From NCBI RefSeq assembly GCF_000372725.1, contig NW_005196163.1, positions 280,631 through 344,630 on the forward strand: a DNA stretch of 64,000 bases. Direction: 5' to 3'. Below are positions 17,963-28,339 of the stretch, piece after piece. The position numbers and the translations under genes were made by a program. The stretch comes from Emiliania huxleyi CCMP1516 (Eukaryota > Haptophyta > Isochrysidales > Noelaerhabdaceae). Numbering within the stretch: the stretch's first letter is position 1; every line of letters begins with the position of its first letter. The notes beneath the pieces were generated by a model. That model was not told the origin of the DNA, did not search any database, and saw only the letters and a program-made list of their open reading frames with translations.

Positions 17963-20859
17963 TCACTGCACGCCTCCTCCCGCGCCCATGCCAATCGACT
18001 TGGCCTGCTGCGCCATCTGCTTGCGCAGATGGTTCTTGTACGAGTTGATGTCGCCCTTCCACGGAGTGATCTTCTTGTCCTCGCACACCCAGATGACGTC
18101 CGCCACCTGGTCGAGCAGCTTGAAGTCGTGCGAGACGAGCACCACGCCGCCGTTGAACTTCTTGATCGCAAGCGCGAGCGAGTCGATCATGTCCATGTCG
18201 AGCGGGTTGGTAGGCTCGTCGAGCAGCAGCATATGCGGGTTGCGCAGCGACATCAGGCAAAAGACGAGGCGCGCGCGGTAGCCAGGCGAGAGCGTAGAGA
18301 TGAGCGAGGTCTGCGCCTGTGCGGGGCGTGGATGGAAGGGGGTGGGTATAGGTGCACGTAGCGGTGGTGGGAAGGGGCGTGCGGCGGCGCGGTGCCTTGC
18401 CGGTGACGCCGAAGATGCCGAGCTTGCTTCGCCAGTCCTGCACCTCCATCTTCTTCTTGCCCTCTGCGGTGACGAGCCCGTCGGGGTACTTTTCCAACAT
18501 GAAATCGAGCGGCGTCTTGTTGAGGTCGAGCACGTCCTCCGAGTGCTGGTTGTACCTGCCGATCCGGAGGTGCGGGTTGCGGCGGATCTCGCCCTCGGAG
18601 GGCTCGATGTCGAGCGTCATCAGCTTGAGGAGCGTGGACTTGCCCGCGCCGTTCGGGCCGACGAGGGCGATGCGGCTGTCGCAGTCGATCCCAAAGTCGA
18701 GGTTGGTGTACAGGTAGTCCTCGACCTTGCCCGAGTAGGAGAAGGAGACGTTCTGGAAGGCCATGACCGGCGGCGGGATCTTTTCCGACGACGGGAAGCC
18801 GAAGCGGAAGACGGGGTCGTCGACCGGCTTTGTGGTGAGGCCCGCCTCGACCATCTTGTCGATGATCTTCTGCTTGGACTGCGCCTGCTTGACCAGGTTG
18901 GAGTAGGTGCCGCACGAGGAGATGAACTCCTTGAGGTGCTTGATGTCCTCCTGCTCCTTCTCGTACCGCTTGAGCTGGTTCACCTCCGCCTCGCGCCGCG
19001 TGCGCACGTACGAGTCGTAGTTGCCTCCGTACAGGTCGAGCGTCTGCCGCACGGTCAGATGGTAGATCTTGGACGCGACGCCGTTGAGGAAGTCGGCCGA
19101 GTGGGACGTGAAGAGCAGGATCGAGTCCCACTTGGCGAGGTAGTCCTCGAGCCACACGCACGCGCCCAAGTCCAGGTGGTTGGTGGGCTCGTCCAGCACG
19201 AGCACCATCGGCTTGACGAAGAGCGCCTGCGCCAGCGCCACCCGCATGCGCCACCCGCCCGACATGTCCTTGGTCGCGCGCCTATTCGCAGCCGGTGCGG
19301 TGAAGAGGCTCCGCTCACGCCCCGCCACCCGCCCCACGTCTGCATAGCCGCGCGCTTCATCATCGCCTGCGAGAAGCCGAGGCCGAAGAGGAGCTCCCCC
19401 GCGCGCTTCTCGAAGGTGCTCGGGTCCATCCGCTCAAGCTTGTCGTAGATCGCCTCAAGCCGCGGGTCCTCGGGCCCCACCGTCGACATGATCTCCTCCT
19501 CGAGCGCCTCGAGCCTCTCCTTCTCCTCGCGCACCGTGTCGATGACAGTGTCGACGGCGGAACGGTCGGTCGGCTCGGCCTCGTGGTCCAGGAACCTGCA
19601 CCGCGACGTCACCCGGGAGATGAGTGGCGGGCGGCACGGGCGGGCGGGCGGCGCGGGCGGGCGGCGCGGCGGCGCGGCGAGGCGCACCAGATGTCCATCC
19701 ACTCTGGGATCGGAACCAGCCGCGACGCAACGCACCTGCGGGGGAGAGGGGGCGCCGCAGTGGGAGCGAGCCGCGGCGGCGCCGAAGAAGCCGGGGAGCG
19801 CGGCGCGGCGGCGTCACTTGAGCATCGTGCTCTTGCCCGACCCGTTCTGCGCGATGAGGCCGTAGCGGTGCCCCCACGTCAGCTCGAGCGTCTGATCCTC
19901 AAACAGCTGCTTGCCTACGGACGCCCTCGGGGACCCGTCTGCAGGCGCAGGGCGGACCTGAGCGGCAGGTCGGCCGCCGCGCGCCGAAGAGCGAGATCGA
20001 GAAGGAGTCGATCTTGATGTCGCGCGAGTCCTTGCGCGACGTCAGGTTCGCAGTCACGACGGCGAGCTCGTGCGTGCCCTTGTCGAGCGCGCCCTCGTCC
20101 TCCGCCGCATCCTTCTTGCCCTTCTTGCCCTTCTTGGCCTTGTCGCCAATCTCAAGCTCCGACATCTCCTCCTCCACCACCTCGCCCCGCTCCGCCGCCT
20201 ACAGCTCGCACAGGCGGTGACCGCCGCCGCAAGCCATGTGGCGCCTCCCTCGCCGCCGCCCCGAGGACGCCTCTGCCGCCTTGCGCGCCGCCTTCTTCGC
20301 GGCAATCTCGGCCTTCTTGGCCTCGGCGGCCGCCTTCTTCTCCTCCTTAGTCATCTTCTTCTCTGTATGTCGGGGGCGGGGGTGCGACGGGTGAGCGCAC
20401 AGAGTCGCCCTACTAGAATTGCATCCTCGTGGCTCTCGTGTGCGCTCAGCGCTGTCGACGCGCCGCCCGCGTTAAGGAGTCCGTCCGCCGACGCCGCTCC
20501 AAGGGCCAAGAGCCCGCGCAGCACGCTCCAGACAGTTCGCGGGAATGCCGCTGCTGCGGCGGCTGCGGCGGCTGCGGCGGCTGCGGCGGCTGCAGCGGCT
20601 GCGGCGGCTGCGGCGGCTGCGGCGGCTGCGGCGGCTGCGGCGGCTGCGGCGGCTGCGGCGGCTGCGGCGGCTGCAGCTGCGGCTGCAGCGACGGCCGGCG
20701 GCGCGCACCGAATAGCGTCGCTTCGCCCTTGTCGAGGCCTCCGCCGACGCCCATTCCCGACTTCTCCATACGCTCGCGCTGCTCGTCGGTCATCTCCGAG
20801 TCGAGCTCCTTGCTCATGGCAAAGGCGGCCTGCTTGGCAAGCCGCTCCTTCTTCGGCAT
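17963..20859 (-). CDS. ABCF-family (GCN20/ABCF2-type) soluble ATPase
   Basis: Eight exons, phases all consistent: 20709-20859, 20271-20362, 19985-20198, 19815-19914, 19688-19735 (48-bp microexon), 19338-19595, 18396-19281, 17963-18310; 698 residues. After a Lys/Glu-rich head ([22 protein letters not shown]) come two ABC cassettes without membrane spans: Walker [13 protein letters not shown] and [10 protein letters not shown], signature [14 protein letters not shown], Walker [14 protein letters not shown] and [13 protein letters not shown], and the ABCF linker [15 protein letters not shown]. The microexon supplies [12 protein letters not shown], the family's IPxxxDIY stretch, confirming the splice model. 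Introns at 18311-18395, 19915-19984 and 20199-20270 begin with GC. Known role: ribosome-associated ATPases in translation control or ribosome biogenesis. The second signature region is unusual ([12 protein letters not shown]). Confidence 0.93.
20545..20697. repeat. (GGCGGCTGC)n / (GCN)n low-complexity array in an ABCF intron
   Basis: About 150 bp of repeated GGCGGCTGC units within the first intron of the ABCF gene (20363-20708). It produces long spurious poly-Ala, poly-Gly-Cys and poly-Pro-Gln frames. Such arrays are unstable and this one probably varies in length between strains. Confidence 0.9.
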
Positions 20860-21059
20860 GGTTGGGTGTGCCTGCGGCGGAAGCACAGGGTGTCGGTGCT
20901 GAGACGACGACTTGCCACACGCTGCTGCTGGTGAGGCAAGGTGGCCGAAGAAACGGCGCACGGGACCGCCGAGGGGAGAACGGCGAGCGGGGGAGTACAC
21001 CTTGCGAGAGCAGTTGGCGAGCGTCGGCTGCGCGGGCGCGTGCTCGCCGGGAAGCTTGG

Positions 21060-21500
21060 AGAACCATTTTTTTATTTCCTGAGAAGTGAAAATCGAGATC
21101 GGAGTAGAGAGACTAGCCGGTGAGCGGTGTACCCCCCCCCCCCCGGCGAAGCTTCGACCACGATTTTTTATTTCCTGTGGTGAAAAAGAATTTCACGGAG
21201 TCGGGGCGGGTGCTAGTCGGTTCACGGTTCACGGTTCGGCCCGACGCTGCCCCGCCTGGTTCGTTCACTGGTTCGCGGTTCGCCCTTATGTCCTGTGCCT
21301 CGGTTCGAGTTCACGGTTCAGAGTTCATGGTCGGTTCGAGGGTGAAGACCACTGAACTAGTTCATTTGGAGCACTTGGAGTGCAGTCATCAACCTCACAT
21401 CCAGGGCCATGAACCAAGCTTCCTTTCACACCTCTTACACACCGACACAGTTCGCGAACCACAGTTCGCGAATCACCCGTGAACCGAGACCCAGAAATTC
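21060..21500. repeat. Repeat-rich stretch upstream of the ABCF gene
   Basis: Contains two copies of a T-rich block (ATTTTTTTATTTCCTG at about 21066 and ATTTTTTATTTCCTG at about 21162), a C14 run near 21133, and many GGTTCACGGTTCG / GTTCGCGGTTCG units at 21218-21340. A reverse copy of the dispersed block GGCCCTGGATGTGAGGTTG is at about 21369-21408. No gene is seen. Confidence 0.6.
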
Positions 21501-21664
21501 GAAGGAAAAGACGAGATGATGGGCTACCTGTGCCTCTGCCCGCCGGCCGTCTGTCGCCGCTCAGCCCTAACATACAGTTGCCGCCCACGCTCCTCCGACG
21601 CCGATAACTTACGGATTTTACGTTCGAACTCATATCGCGCTTGTTCACAGGAGAACGACAAGTA

Positions 21665-22040
21665 CAGTTCCGGACGGGCATTAAGAACGCACAGGTTCTT
21701 CGCCCAGCCTCAGGTTCTTAGCTAAGTCGGCGGTCCGTCGGGGGCCGAGCCTCAGGTTCTTAACCGGGTGGATGGTTTTTTAAACCGTTTCGGCTTCGAT
21801 TAAAAATCAATAAATGGGTCTTAAAACAGTTTGGAAGTTTGGAACAGTAAGTTCGCGCATGGCGTGACAAGAGAGTCATTCGCTGCCGTGAGCTGCCCCT
21901 GCGGCTGCGGCCGCGGGGGCAGGGGCGCCGGCTGCAGGCGTTGGCCCAGCCTCAGGTTCTTAGGGAGTTCTTAGGGATCCGGCCGAAATATGAGCCTCAG
22001 GTTCTTAACGTTAGAGGTTCTTAATGCCCGTCCGGAACTG
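21665..22040. mobile_element. TA-flanked MITE, second copy of the family at 10864
   Basis: 376 bp. The left end CAGTTCCGGACGGGCATTAA (to 21688) and right end (22017-22040) are perfect 24-bp inverted repeats, flanked by TA (21663-21664, 22041-22042). Terminal CAGT and the GGGCATTAAGAA block are shared with the element at 10864-14969. The interior carries at least four copies of CCTCAGGTTCTTA in tandem-like array and no ORF. Non-autonomous; probably mobilised by a Tc1/mariner-type transposase elsewhere. Confidence 0.88.
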
Positions 22041-22372
22041 TACGACTTCGATCCTCAAGAGGACCTCATCGACCAGCTTCACCTGGACATGGGACGGATT
22101 TACGCGACCTTGAGAAGCAGCCACGGTTTGGCTTCCTCCCGGCGATGGCGAGTCTTTCGGCGCCCTCATGGCCGAGTCTTTCTGCGCCAAGCAGTGGTGC
22201 ACCGCGTCACCGCCTCAGTCTCAACGCGGAGGAGTACTCGATGGTGGTGATTCTCCGCATGAACCGCGCCTTCATTGGAGTACATGCGCAAGCACGAGAA
22301 GGACTATGAGCCCCGGCAAGTAGAACGAGGCACGGTCGCTCTCCGACATGAGGCGCGTTGCACTTGCCAGTG

Positions 22373-22655
22373 CGGCCCTGGTAATCTGCCCTGAAGAACT
22401 TTTAGCGACCGGGTAAGCTGAAACGCGAATTGTGGGAGAGACTGGGTAAACTGATTTGTCAGTTTTTTGATGAAATTACTGCTGAGCAGGAAAATCGTTG
22501 CCGGGTAATCTGGACGAGAAACTTGGTCGACCGGGTAATCTGCCCTGATAAATTTTAGCGACCGGGTAAGCTGAAACATGAATTGTGGGAGACTGGGTAA
22601 ACTGGTTTCACGGAAATCGCGCTAAGCAGGAAAATATCGTTGGCCGGGTACTTTG
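22373..22655 (+). repeat. Two-copy tandem repeat of about 120-160 bp
   Basis: Unit 1 starts near 22378 with GGTAATCTGCCCTGAAGAA, unit 2 near 22530 with GGTAATCTGCCCTGATAAA. Both continue TTTTAGCGACCGGGTAAGCTG, GAATTGTGGGAGA, ACTGGGTAAACTG and GCAGGAAAAT. The second copy is shorter. No coding content. Confidence 0.75.
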
Positions 22656-22851
22656 CGAGGCGAATCTCAAAAACATAGGTGTGATTTGGCCTTCTTTGTC
22701 GTTGTTTATTTTTTAGCAATACCAAACAAATTCAAATCATTCACACATCATTTCTTTGTTGTTTTGTTTGAGAGAGATTTTTTAGAATTTTTGAAACCCA
22801 ACCAACCAGAAATCACGACTCTCGCCGACGCCGTGATTTGGGCTCGGCAGC

Positions 22852-23048
<197 letters not shown>

Positions 23049-23455
23049 GTCGTGGTTTCGTATCAAGAATACTCACTCACTCACTCTCACTCACGGGCCG
23101 GCCGGCAGCTTGTCAGCCCTCACTCAGCCGAAGCTGGGGGCCCGGTCCCGGTCTTGCCTGTTTGTTTGTGCCATCCATGCATGGCTGGCAGGCACTGCTC
23201 AACTCTCTCCCGCAGCCCGCACATAAAGAAAGAAAGAAAGAACACAGACAACGCAAGGGAGGGATGGGATGGGTGGGAGGACGGCACGCCGCCACCAACC
23301 TTGGATTTTAAGGAGAGAAGTGCGGTGCTAGCCGTCGGCCACCCTCGGGCGTCTACCTCTTCCTATCTCTGTTCGCACATAATCCACATGTGCAATTTTC
23401 ATTTTTTCTTTCAGCTTCATGGACACTAAAAGCACACCCCCCGGCTGGATCTCTC

Positions 23456-24276
23456 ATGCAGCTCACGAGGCTCGTGGCTGCCCTCGGCCTCCTCGCGGCC
23501 ACATCCGCCTTCTCGCTCGCTCCCGCGCGGCCGGCGCGTGCGCTGCTCTCTCCGGCCGCCTCTGCTGCCGTCCAGCCTTCTATGTTCTTTGGTGCCAAGG
23601 CTGCGGCACCCAAGGCACGCCTATTGCGCTGCACAAACGCGTGCCACCCAGCCTTTACCCTGCACCCTCCCTCCGCATCAGAAGCCGCTGAAGAAGCCGG
23701 TGAGGCCGGTCAAGAAGGCCGTGAAGAAGCCGCCCTCCGTCTCGCCGGTCAAGAAGGTTCGCATTGCCCACCCTCACTCCGCAGAAGCGGCTGCACCGTC
23801 GCCACCACCTCATTTCCCCAGCTCGCGGCCTGACTCACTAGTGCGGCACCGTGCCCAACCTACCCACCTCACTGGTAGCGCCACTGTGCCTCCGGCCCCG
23901 CCAGCCTGTCAAGAAGCCGGTCAAGAGGGTCGTGGCGAAGAAGCCCGTCGCCAAGAAGCCCGTCGCCAAGAAGGCGCCGCCAAAGAGGGCGCCGGTGCGC
24001 AAGCCCGTGGCCAAGAACGCGCCCGTTCGCAAGCCCGTCGCACGCAAGCCCGTTTCTCGCAAGCCGACCGGCGCCACCCGCGGCGCTCGCTCGGGAGAGG
24101 GCGCCCAGCTCTTCGCAGCTCTGCCGGGCCAGGTTGCGGGCAGCGTCGGCGGCTTCCTCGGCAGCTCAAAGGCCCCGACGGCGGGCACCAACCCGCTGCT
24201 GGTGATCGGCGGCGTCGGCTTCTGGGCGATCGTCGCTCTCAAGCTCATCCTCGGAGCCAACAGCGGCTATGCGTAA
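23456..24276 (+). CDS. Plastid-targeted Lys/Pro-rich protein with C-terminal membrane span
   Basis: Exons 23456-23614, 23682-23756 and 23905-24276, all phase 0; the first intron is GC-AG, the second GT-AG; 201 residues. The start MQLTRLVAALGLLAATSAF is a signal peptide ending in an ASAF-like site, followed by an Arg/Ala transit stretch (SLAPARPARA): a red-lineage plastid presequence. The mature part is a basic repeat of the type KPVAKK / KPVRRP for about 70 residues, then a Gly/Ser linker and a hydrophobic helix NPLLVIGGVGFWAIVALKLI near the end. No known family is recognised. The basic repeat resembles histone-H1-like or nucleic-acid-binding tails, so tethering plastid DNA or an acidic partner to a membrane is a guess only. 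Confidence 0.75.
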
Positions 24277-24843
24277 ACGCCAGCGCCGGCCGGCCCCAGG
24301 CGAGGTGCTGCTCGGTGTCGCTTCGAGTCCGTCTCGGGGAGAAGAACAGAGAAGACACAGCGATTTCTGTCCACACACATGCCAAGAAGCCGGAGTGTGT
24401 CTCTGGACGCTCTCCTTGCTGCCCGGGCCTTTATTTGCATCGCTGATATACAACAGCAAAAAAGCGCGTCGTGTCTCCGCTCGCGCGGGCGCCGCCGCCG
24501 GGCGGGGCCAAGATCCCATCTCATCTCAGAGTTTGACCGTTTTATTTATTTATTCATTGGACAGGGCCAAGGGGCACATACGCGAAAAGATAGATGGCAC
24601 GACGCAGCTCCACTCCGACGCCCCGAGCCCGGGCACCTGCAAGCAGGTAGATAGAGATGCCTTCTAAAGCCCGCGCGACAACGAAGGCAGCCGGCCGTGC
24701 CGGACTGGACATCAAAACGGTCGCAGAAAAATAAAACCAGGCAAAATTCGTCATTTCCCCCAGTTCCGTGCCAGAGTACAATCTTCCCACGCCACGCAAC
24801 CCCAGTGCTCGGTTTGGACCTCGGCAACGTCGGCAAATTGGCC

Positions 24844-25338
24844 ATGCAGGAGCTCGCGGCCGCCACGATCCAGCGAGCTGCGAGGGGCAAATTGGCCATG
24901 CAGGAGCTCGCGGCCGCCACGATCCAGCGAGCTGCGAGGCGAATCCCGCAAAGCGAGTGCTCAATCTGCCTCGGGCCCTGCGACAAGCTCATCACGTGGC
25001 CAAGCGTGCCAGGCCCTGGCGCCGCCGCCGCCTGCAAGCACGGGTTTTGCCGACGCTGCCTCACTGCGTGGCTCCGAGCAACCAAAGAGCCCAGGTGCCC
25101 AATCTGTCGGGCGCCGGCGTCCAGCCACATTACCCAGAATGTTGCACGCCGCGCGCCGGGAGACATCCTCTCTCTCATCCTGCCGCCCGCGTATACTTAC
25201 CAGGAGGAAGACGCGCGCGAGCCTCGCAGTACAACGCTGCCGTCAGGCTTTGGGTCACTGGACCTCCCGGAGCTAGCATGGAAAGCTATCTCGCGCGGCG
25301 TACAGCGCAGACTGAAGCGGCGCTCGCACCGCCCGTAA
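24844..25338 (+). CDS. IQ-motif RING-finger protein (candidate E3 ubiquitin ligase)
   Basis: From the ATG at 24844 the protein has 164 residues. Two identical IQ-like calmodulin-binding units, AMQELAAATIQRAARGKL and its repeat, come from a perfect 57-bp tandem DNA duplication (starting about 24831 and 24888). A C3HC4 RING follows: CSIC, then a loop, CKHGFCRRC, RCPIC, with the eight metal ligands in place (about residues 39-88). The tail is basic (QRRLKRRSHRP). Because the first repeat precedes the chosen ATG by a few codons and the frame stays open upstream to 24697 without an ATG, an earlier exon could exist. Known: RING-HC domains recruit E2 enzymes; IQ units would tie this to calcium/calmodulin. 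Confidence 0.75.
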   Translation: MQELAAATIQRAARGKLAMQELAAATIQRAARRIPQSECSICLGPCDKLITWPSVPGPGAAAACKHGFCRRCLTAWLRATKEPRCPICRAPASSHITQNVARRAPGDILSLILPPAYTYQEEDAREPRSTTLPSGFGSLDLPELAWKAISRGVQRRLKRRSHRP

Positions 25339-25512
25339 ACACACGCTGCGCCCCGCTCTGGCACTATCATTCTGTTTTCGGGCTCGGCCCGCAGCGCGGC
25401 CGCGGCGACTCGCCGGGTCGCGGCGCACCCCTCTACCTGCCATGTGTGTATGTATCGCCGGCCTTTATCTATGTTAAAAGAGGTGCGTTTTACCGGTGCC
25501 GTTAAGTATCTG

Positions 25513-27992
25513 TCATACACGGCTCAAGGGCGCCGGGGCCACCACGGCCAGGTCACGCTCGACCGCCTCCTCGCCGCCCGCCTCGTCCGCGACCGCGTGC
25601 TTGCTGCTGCTGTTCTTGTCGGGCGCCTCGGCACTCGCTGCCTCAGCACTCGCTGCCGCCCCTCCGGCCTCCGAGGCGGGCTCGGAGTAAGGCACCGACG
25701 ACGTGGTCAGCTGCTCCGAGAGGGCGACCTCGTCGGGCCTCGAGCCGCGGCTGCGAAACACAACCTCGGCCAGGGTGCGGGTGGAGGCGGTGCCGCGCGT
25801 GGAGGCAGGGCGGGAGACGTTGCGCTCGGTGATGCGCCGCGACCGGTCCTCGTTCAGCACCGCGACCTGCGCCTTGAGCCGCGCGAGCCGCTCGCCGCGG
25901 ATGGGGTAGGCAAAGCCGAGAAGCGTGAGGAGGGCGAGCACGACGGGGCCAAAGACCAGGAAGGAGAGCTCGATGGCGGTCACCTGCGACGGCGGCCGCT
26001 AGGGTGGGGCAGGGGAGGGCGGCGAGGGCGGGAGGCGCGCGGGCGCGCGCCGCGGAGGCGGGCTGCTCGGAGGGGCACTGCTTCGGGTCGAAGCCCGCCC
26101 AGCCGTAGGAGGCGAGGATCAGCGCGACGACGACCTCGGAGAGGTGCTGGCAGACGCCTGCGAGAGGTTTTGGGGGGGGGGGGGGGGAGGGGGTCAGGGG
26201 GGCTCGGCGTCGCCTCGCGAGGGGCGGGCCGGCGGCGTCTGCTTGCCGTTACAGGCGTAGAACATCCCCTCCCGCCTCAGCCCGCGCCGCTCGACGCCGT
26301 CTTCGTCGATCGCCCACCCCATCAGCATGTGCGAGATGATGTCGTTCGGGCTCTGCGTCACGCCGAGCACGGCGCCCGCGGCGGCGGCGGTGGCGGTGAG
26401 CTTGCTCATCTGCGGGCCGCCCTCCGCGTTGCCCTCTGCTTTCAGCAGGAGGAAGAAGAGGACCACCAGCCCCGCCTCGATCGCGCGCAAGACGGAGTAG
26501 ACGGACGCCGGGTGCGCGCGCTGGAGGAGCCACAAATAGAGGGGCAGCGAGAGGACGCGCGTCGCGATGACGGGCAGCATCATGGCGCCCATCAGAAAGC
26601 CGACCTGCGGCGAGGGCCGGGCGGCGTGTCGGCCGCGAGGGAGGGCGGGCGGGGCGAGCGGGGCGGCGGGGCGGGTGGGGCGAGCGGGGCGGCGGGGCGG
26701 GCGGGGCGGGCGGGCGAGCGGGGCGGCGGGGCGGCCGCCTGCGCCACGTCGATGCCGACGACGTAGACGAGATAGAGCGAGATGTTGGTGAGGAGGTGCG
26801 ACATGTAGCACTGCGAGAGGAACATGATGGCGGCGTAGACGCGGAACGAGTGCAGGCGGAAGGTTGCCCGGAGCGAGGCGCAGAGCGAGAGCGGCGCCTG
26901 CCCGCCCGCCTCCTCGAGCGAGATTGGCGTGCGGCGCGCCGGCGCGACGGCGAGGAAGGCGCACGTCCCCATGAGCGCGATGAGGCCGGCGACGAGGCCG
27001 AAGCGCCAAAACTCGGTGCCGACCCCGCTCGGCTCGCCCGTTTCCGGGTCGAGGCCGCACGCGTCGGCGCGCAGCTTCAGCGCCTCGCTGAGCAGGCCGT
27101 CCGCAGACGCGTTGGCGGCGGCGGCGCACTGGGCGACGTAGTCGGGTGCAAAGGCGTCGGTGGCGAGCACCCACGGGGCGGCGGCCCACGGGGCGGAGGG
27201 AGGACTCTCGGCCGGTGAGAGCGGCGGAGGCGGCGGCGGCGGCGACCGGGCGCGATAGTCGTGCACGCCAAATAGGTCGGGGGCATCACGGTAGCACACG
27301 CAGGGGAGGCTGTCGTGCTCGTCGGGCTGTGGGCAGCCGGAGGCGGGGATGCAGCACGTCTCTGTCGTGTCGGGCGTGTAGGAGAAGGCGATCACCGGCA
27401 GCACCGCCGAGACGAGCTGCGAGACGGTCAGGAACGGCACCTGGCGCGCGATCGCACGCTTGCGCGACGCGCCCGTGGTGAAGAGCTCCTGGATCGAGGC
27501 GAGGTAGGCCTGCATCTGGGCGGTCACGCCGTTGACGAGCAGAAAGTACGACCCCGCGTACCACGCAACCAGCGCGCCCTCCTCGTGCGAGGGCGGCACC
27601 CAGATGGCGGCGGTGCCCGCTATGGCGAGCGGCGTGCCGAGCAGGATCCACGGCGCCCTGCGGCCCCACGCCTCGGCGGGCGAGAAGAGGGAGAGGCGGT
27701 TGAGCACGCCGGCGTCCGCCCAGCGCGCGATGAAGGGCCCGTTCAGCGCGTTCCACCACCCCATCACAATGTTGACGATGGAGAGCGGCTGCACGCCGAC
27801 GCCAAAGTGGATGACGTAGAGCGTGTTGCGCAGTGCCGAAAAGATGAAGACGGGAGACCACACGCCAATGGACGCCGCGGCGAACGACCAGCGAAGCAGC
27901 GCAGAGAGCTCCGGCCCCTCGGTCTCCGCCTCGCATTCTTCCGGCGCCGAAGCGCGGCTGCCTCGTCGCCTGGACGCGGTGTGCATATGCAT
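25513..27992 (-). CDS. MFS-type (GPH/MFS_2-like) membrane transporter
   Basis: Exons 26739-27992, 26247-26604, 26060-26157 and 25513-25983; all three introns are GC-AG (134, 89 and 76 bp) and the phases fit; 726 residues. Multiple membrane helices are visible: WSFAAASIGVWSPVFIFSAL, SIVNIVMGWWNALNGPFIARWAD (the helix 2-3 Asp region typical of sugar/cation symporters), GALVAWYAGSYFLLVNGV, FLMGAMMLPVIATRVLSLPL, SKLTATAAAAGAVLGVTQSP and ELSFLVFGPVVLALLTLLGF. A non-helical, Cys- and Pro-rich loop (about 215-320) is likely extracytoplasmic. The C-terminal 130 residues are a hydrophilic tail. Substrate unknown. The start is the first of two close ATGs (27992). The shared upstream motif lies about 107 bases before it. 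Confidence 0.75.
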
Positions 27993-28099
27993 CTGCTATG
28001 AGGCGCCCGGCGGTATTGCGGCGGACGGGCCGGGCCCGCGCTCGCGCGGACCGCGCCGCAGGGACGGCTTCACCAACAAGGTGGGCGGCCAAACGCAAT

Positions 28100-28165
28100 A
28101 AAGAATTTGAAGCCGCTCGCACAACACTGGGCACGGGACTGGCTCGCACTAGCACTAACGCAATA
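28100..28165 (-). promoter_or_regulatory. Shared upstream motif ahead of the MFS gene
   Basis: Read on the minus strand: GTTAGTGCTAGTGCGAGCCA, then CCCGTGCCCAGTGTTGTGCG, AGCGGCTTC and AAATTCTTT. The same blocks in the same order as at 15183-15250, with the end about 107 bases from the transporter start and in the same orientation as the gene. Confidence 0.55.
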
Positions 28166-28199
28166 AAGAAAAATGAGGCCTTGCGCGGTTCGCTGGGTG

Positions 28200-28258
28200 C
28201 GCTTCTTAGCTCCCCGGCCCTGGATGTGAGGTTGCCGACTGCACTCCAAGTGCTCCTT
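28200..28258 (+). repeat. Dispersed short repeat
   Basis: GCTTCTTAGCTCCCCGGCCC leads into GGCCCTGGATGTGAGGTTG and GACTGCACTCCAAGTGCTCC. The first part recurs near 5694; the second and third recur at about 21369-21408 (reverse) and 53028-53072. Possibly a SINE-like or other small dispersed unit. Confidence 0.6.
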
Positions 28259-28339
28259 TCGCTTGCTCATAACTACTCTTCTTCCACTTCTGCCTTCTCC
28301 AGGACGACTCCCGCCCTCTCCGTCTCTCTAATCGTTCTC

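Noticed and set aside
20070-21089. Plus-strand poly-Ala protein opposite the ABCF gene
   Set aside because: It is the antisense shadow of ABCF exons plus the GC-rich intron repeat.
21295-21345. tRNA-like B box in GGTTCGAGTTC
   Set aside because: No cloverleaf can be drawn around it; it is part of a GGTTCACGGTTCG repeat series.
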